From: Paracoccaceae bacterium
GTDB lineage: Bacteria > Pseudomonadota > Alphaproteobacteria > Rhodobacterales > Rhodobacteraceae
Direction of reading: 5' to 3'
DNA length: 6,347 bases
NCBI GenBank assembly: GCA_024742655.1
Contig: JANSYB010000146.1
Coordinates: forward strand, 1 to 6,347
Position numbers and translations under genes: made by a program. Below the pieces are notes generated by a model that was not told the origin of the DNA, ran no database searches, and saw nothing but the letters and a program-made list of their open reading frames with translations. Numbering within the stretch: the stretch's first letter is position 1; every line of letters begins with the position of its first letter. Below, one piece after another: positions 5,723 through 6,347 of this stretch.

Positions 5723-6347
5723 ACCAGTTCATTCCCCTGTCCAAAAGCGATACCCCGGGTCCCGCGCGCATCGGCATCGGTGGCCCGGTCGGGTCCGGCA
5801 AGACGGCGTTGATCGAGGCAATGATGCCGGTTTTCAAGGCCCGCGAGATCGAAGTCGCCGTGGTGACCAACGACCTGGTCACCAAGGAGGATGCGCGCCG
5901 TTTGCAAGCGGGCGGACTGATCGACCCCGAGCGCGTCTCGGCCGTTGAGGCAGGGGCCTGCCCGCACACCGTGATCCGCGAAGATCCCACGCTCAACATC
6001 GCCGCCGCAGACGATCTTGAGGCGCGTTTCCCCGGGCTTGACCTGATCCTGATCGAGTCGGGGGGTGACAACCTTGCCTCCACCTTTTCGCTGGACCTGG
6101 TGGATTGGTGGATGTTCGTCATCGACGTGGGGCAGGGTGACGACATCCCGCGCAAACGCGGCCCTGGCATCCTGCAAAGCGATCTTCTGGTCATCAACAA
6201 GCTGGATCTGGCCCCGCATGTCTTTGTCGACGCCGATGAAATCCTGAGCGAGGCGCGCCAGATCAGGGCAGACAGGCCCGTGATCGGTTGTCGCTGCAAG
6301 GGCGCGCAGATCTCAGGCGTGAACGAGATCGTCGACATGCTCGCACG
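5719..6347 (+). CDS. ureG: Urease accessory GTPase UreG (3' partial)
   Basis: UreG is a SIMIBI-class GTPase that couples GTP hydrolysis to delivery of nickel into urease. The 209 visible codons show the P-loop GGPVGSGKT (21-29), [12 protein letters not shown] (49-59; usually VTNDIYTKEDA), the nickel-binding CPH motif in [13 protein letters not shown] (Cys81, His83; usually ETGGCPHTAIRED), [12 protein letters not shown] (113-124), [17 protein letters not shown] (134-150) and the guanine-binding NKLD (160-163). The family is usually just over 200 residues, so only the last few residues or the stop lie beyond the edge. The ATG at 5719 overlaps the ureC stop (ATGA), with AAAGG at 5703-5707 as a possible ribosome site. 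Its segment [17 protein letters not shown] replaces the usual FTNLKTGEGLDTI and has two extra cysteines (191 and 193). Placing ureG directly after ureC, with ureE and ureF ahead of the structural genes, is unusual. Confidence 0.93.
   Translation, partial: MNQFIPLSKSDTPGPARIGIGGPVGSGKTALIEAMMPVFKAREIEVAVVTNDLVTKEDARRLQAGGLIDPERVSAVEAGACPHTVIREDPTLNIAAADDLEARFPGLDLILIESGGDNLASTFSLDLVDWWMFVIDVGQGDDIPRKRGPGILQSDLLVINKLDLAPHVFVDADEILSEARQIRADRPVIGCRCKGAQISGVNEIVDMLA

Overview
The window suggests a GC-rich alphaproteobacterium, possibly a marine Rhodobacterales-type organism. The basis is high GC, many ATGA start/stop overlaps and the general look of the urease proteins. The taxon is an inference, not a match. 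All recognisable genes lie on the + strand.

Layout. (1) Positions 1-1766 hold an AmiC-type cytosolic ligand sensor, whose 5' end is cut by the window edge, followed at once by an AmiR-type ANTAR-domain antiterminator. (2) Positions 1767-2137 are a 371-base stretch with no recognisable gene. It is dense in hairpins, some of them mutually exclusive, and ends in a good Shine-Dalgarno followed by a 17-codon reading frame that overlaps the next gene. (3) From 2138 to the right edge runs a tightly packed urease operon: ureE, ureF, a fused gamma/beta structural gene (ureAB), ureC and ureG (3' end cut). No ureD/ureH is visible; it may lie beyond the right edge.

How the genes fit together. UreAB and UreC form the nickel urease, and UreE, UreF and UreG load its nickel centre. 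In the Pseudomonas amidase system AmiC binds a small amide and releases AmiR, which binds nascent leader RNA and prevents termination upstream of the catabolic genes. The same arrangement here (sensor, ANTAR protein, long structured leader, hydrolase operon) suggests amide- or urea-responsive antitermination of a urease. This is inferred from layout and family knowledge.

The most interesting points are the AmiC/AmiR-urease linkage, the leader RNA with two candidate A1/G4 hexaloops and swappable hairpin arms, and a UreC that keeps every metal ligand and catalytic residue but has a shortened, rewritten loop where the classical enzyme contacts urea. Together they make a substrate other than, or in addition to, urea worth testing.
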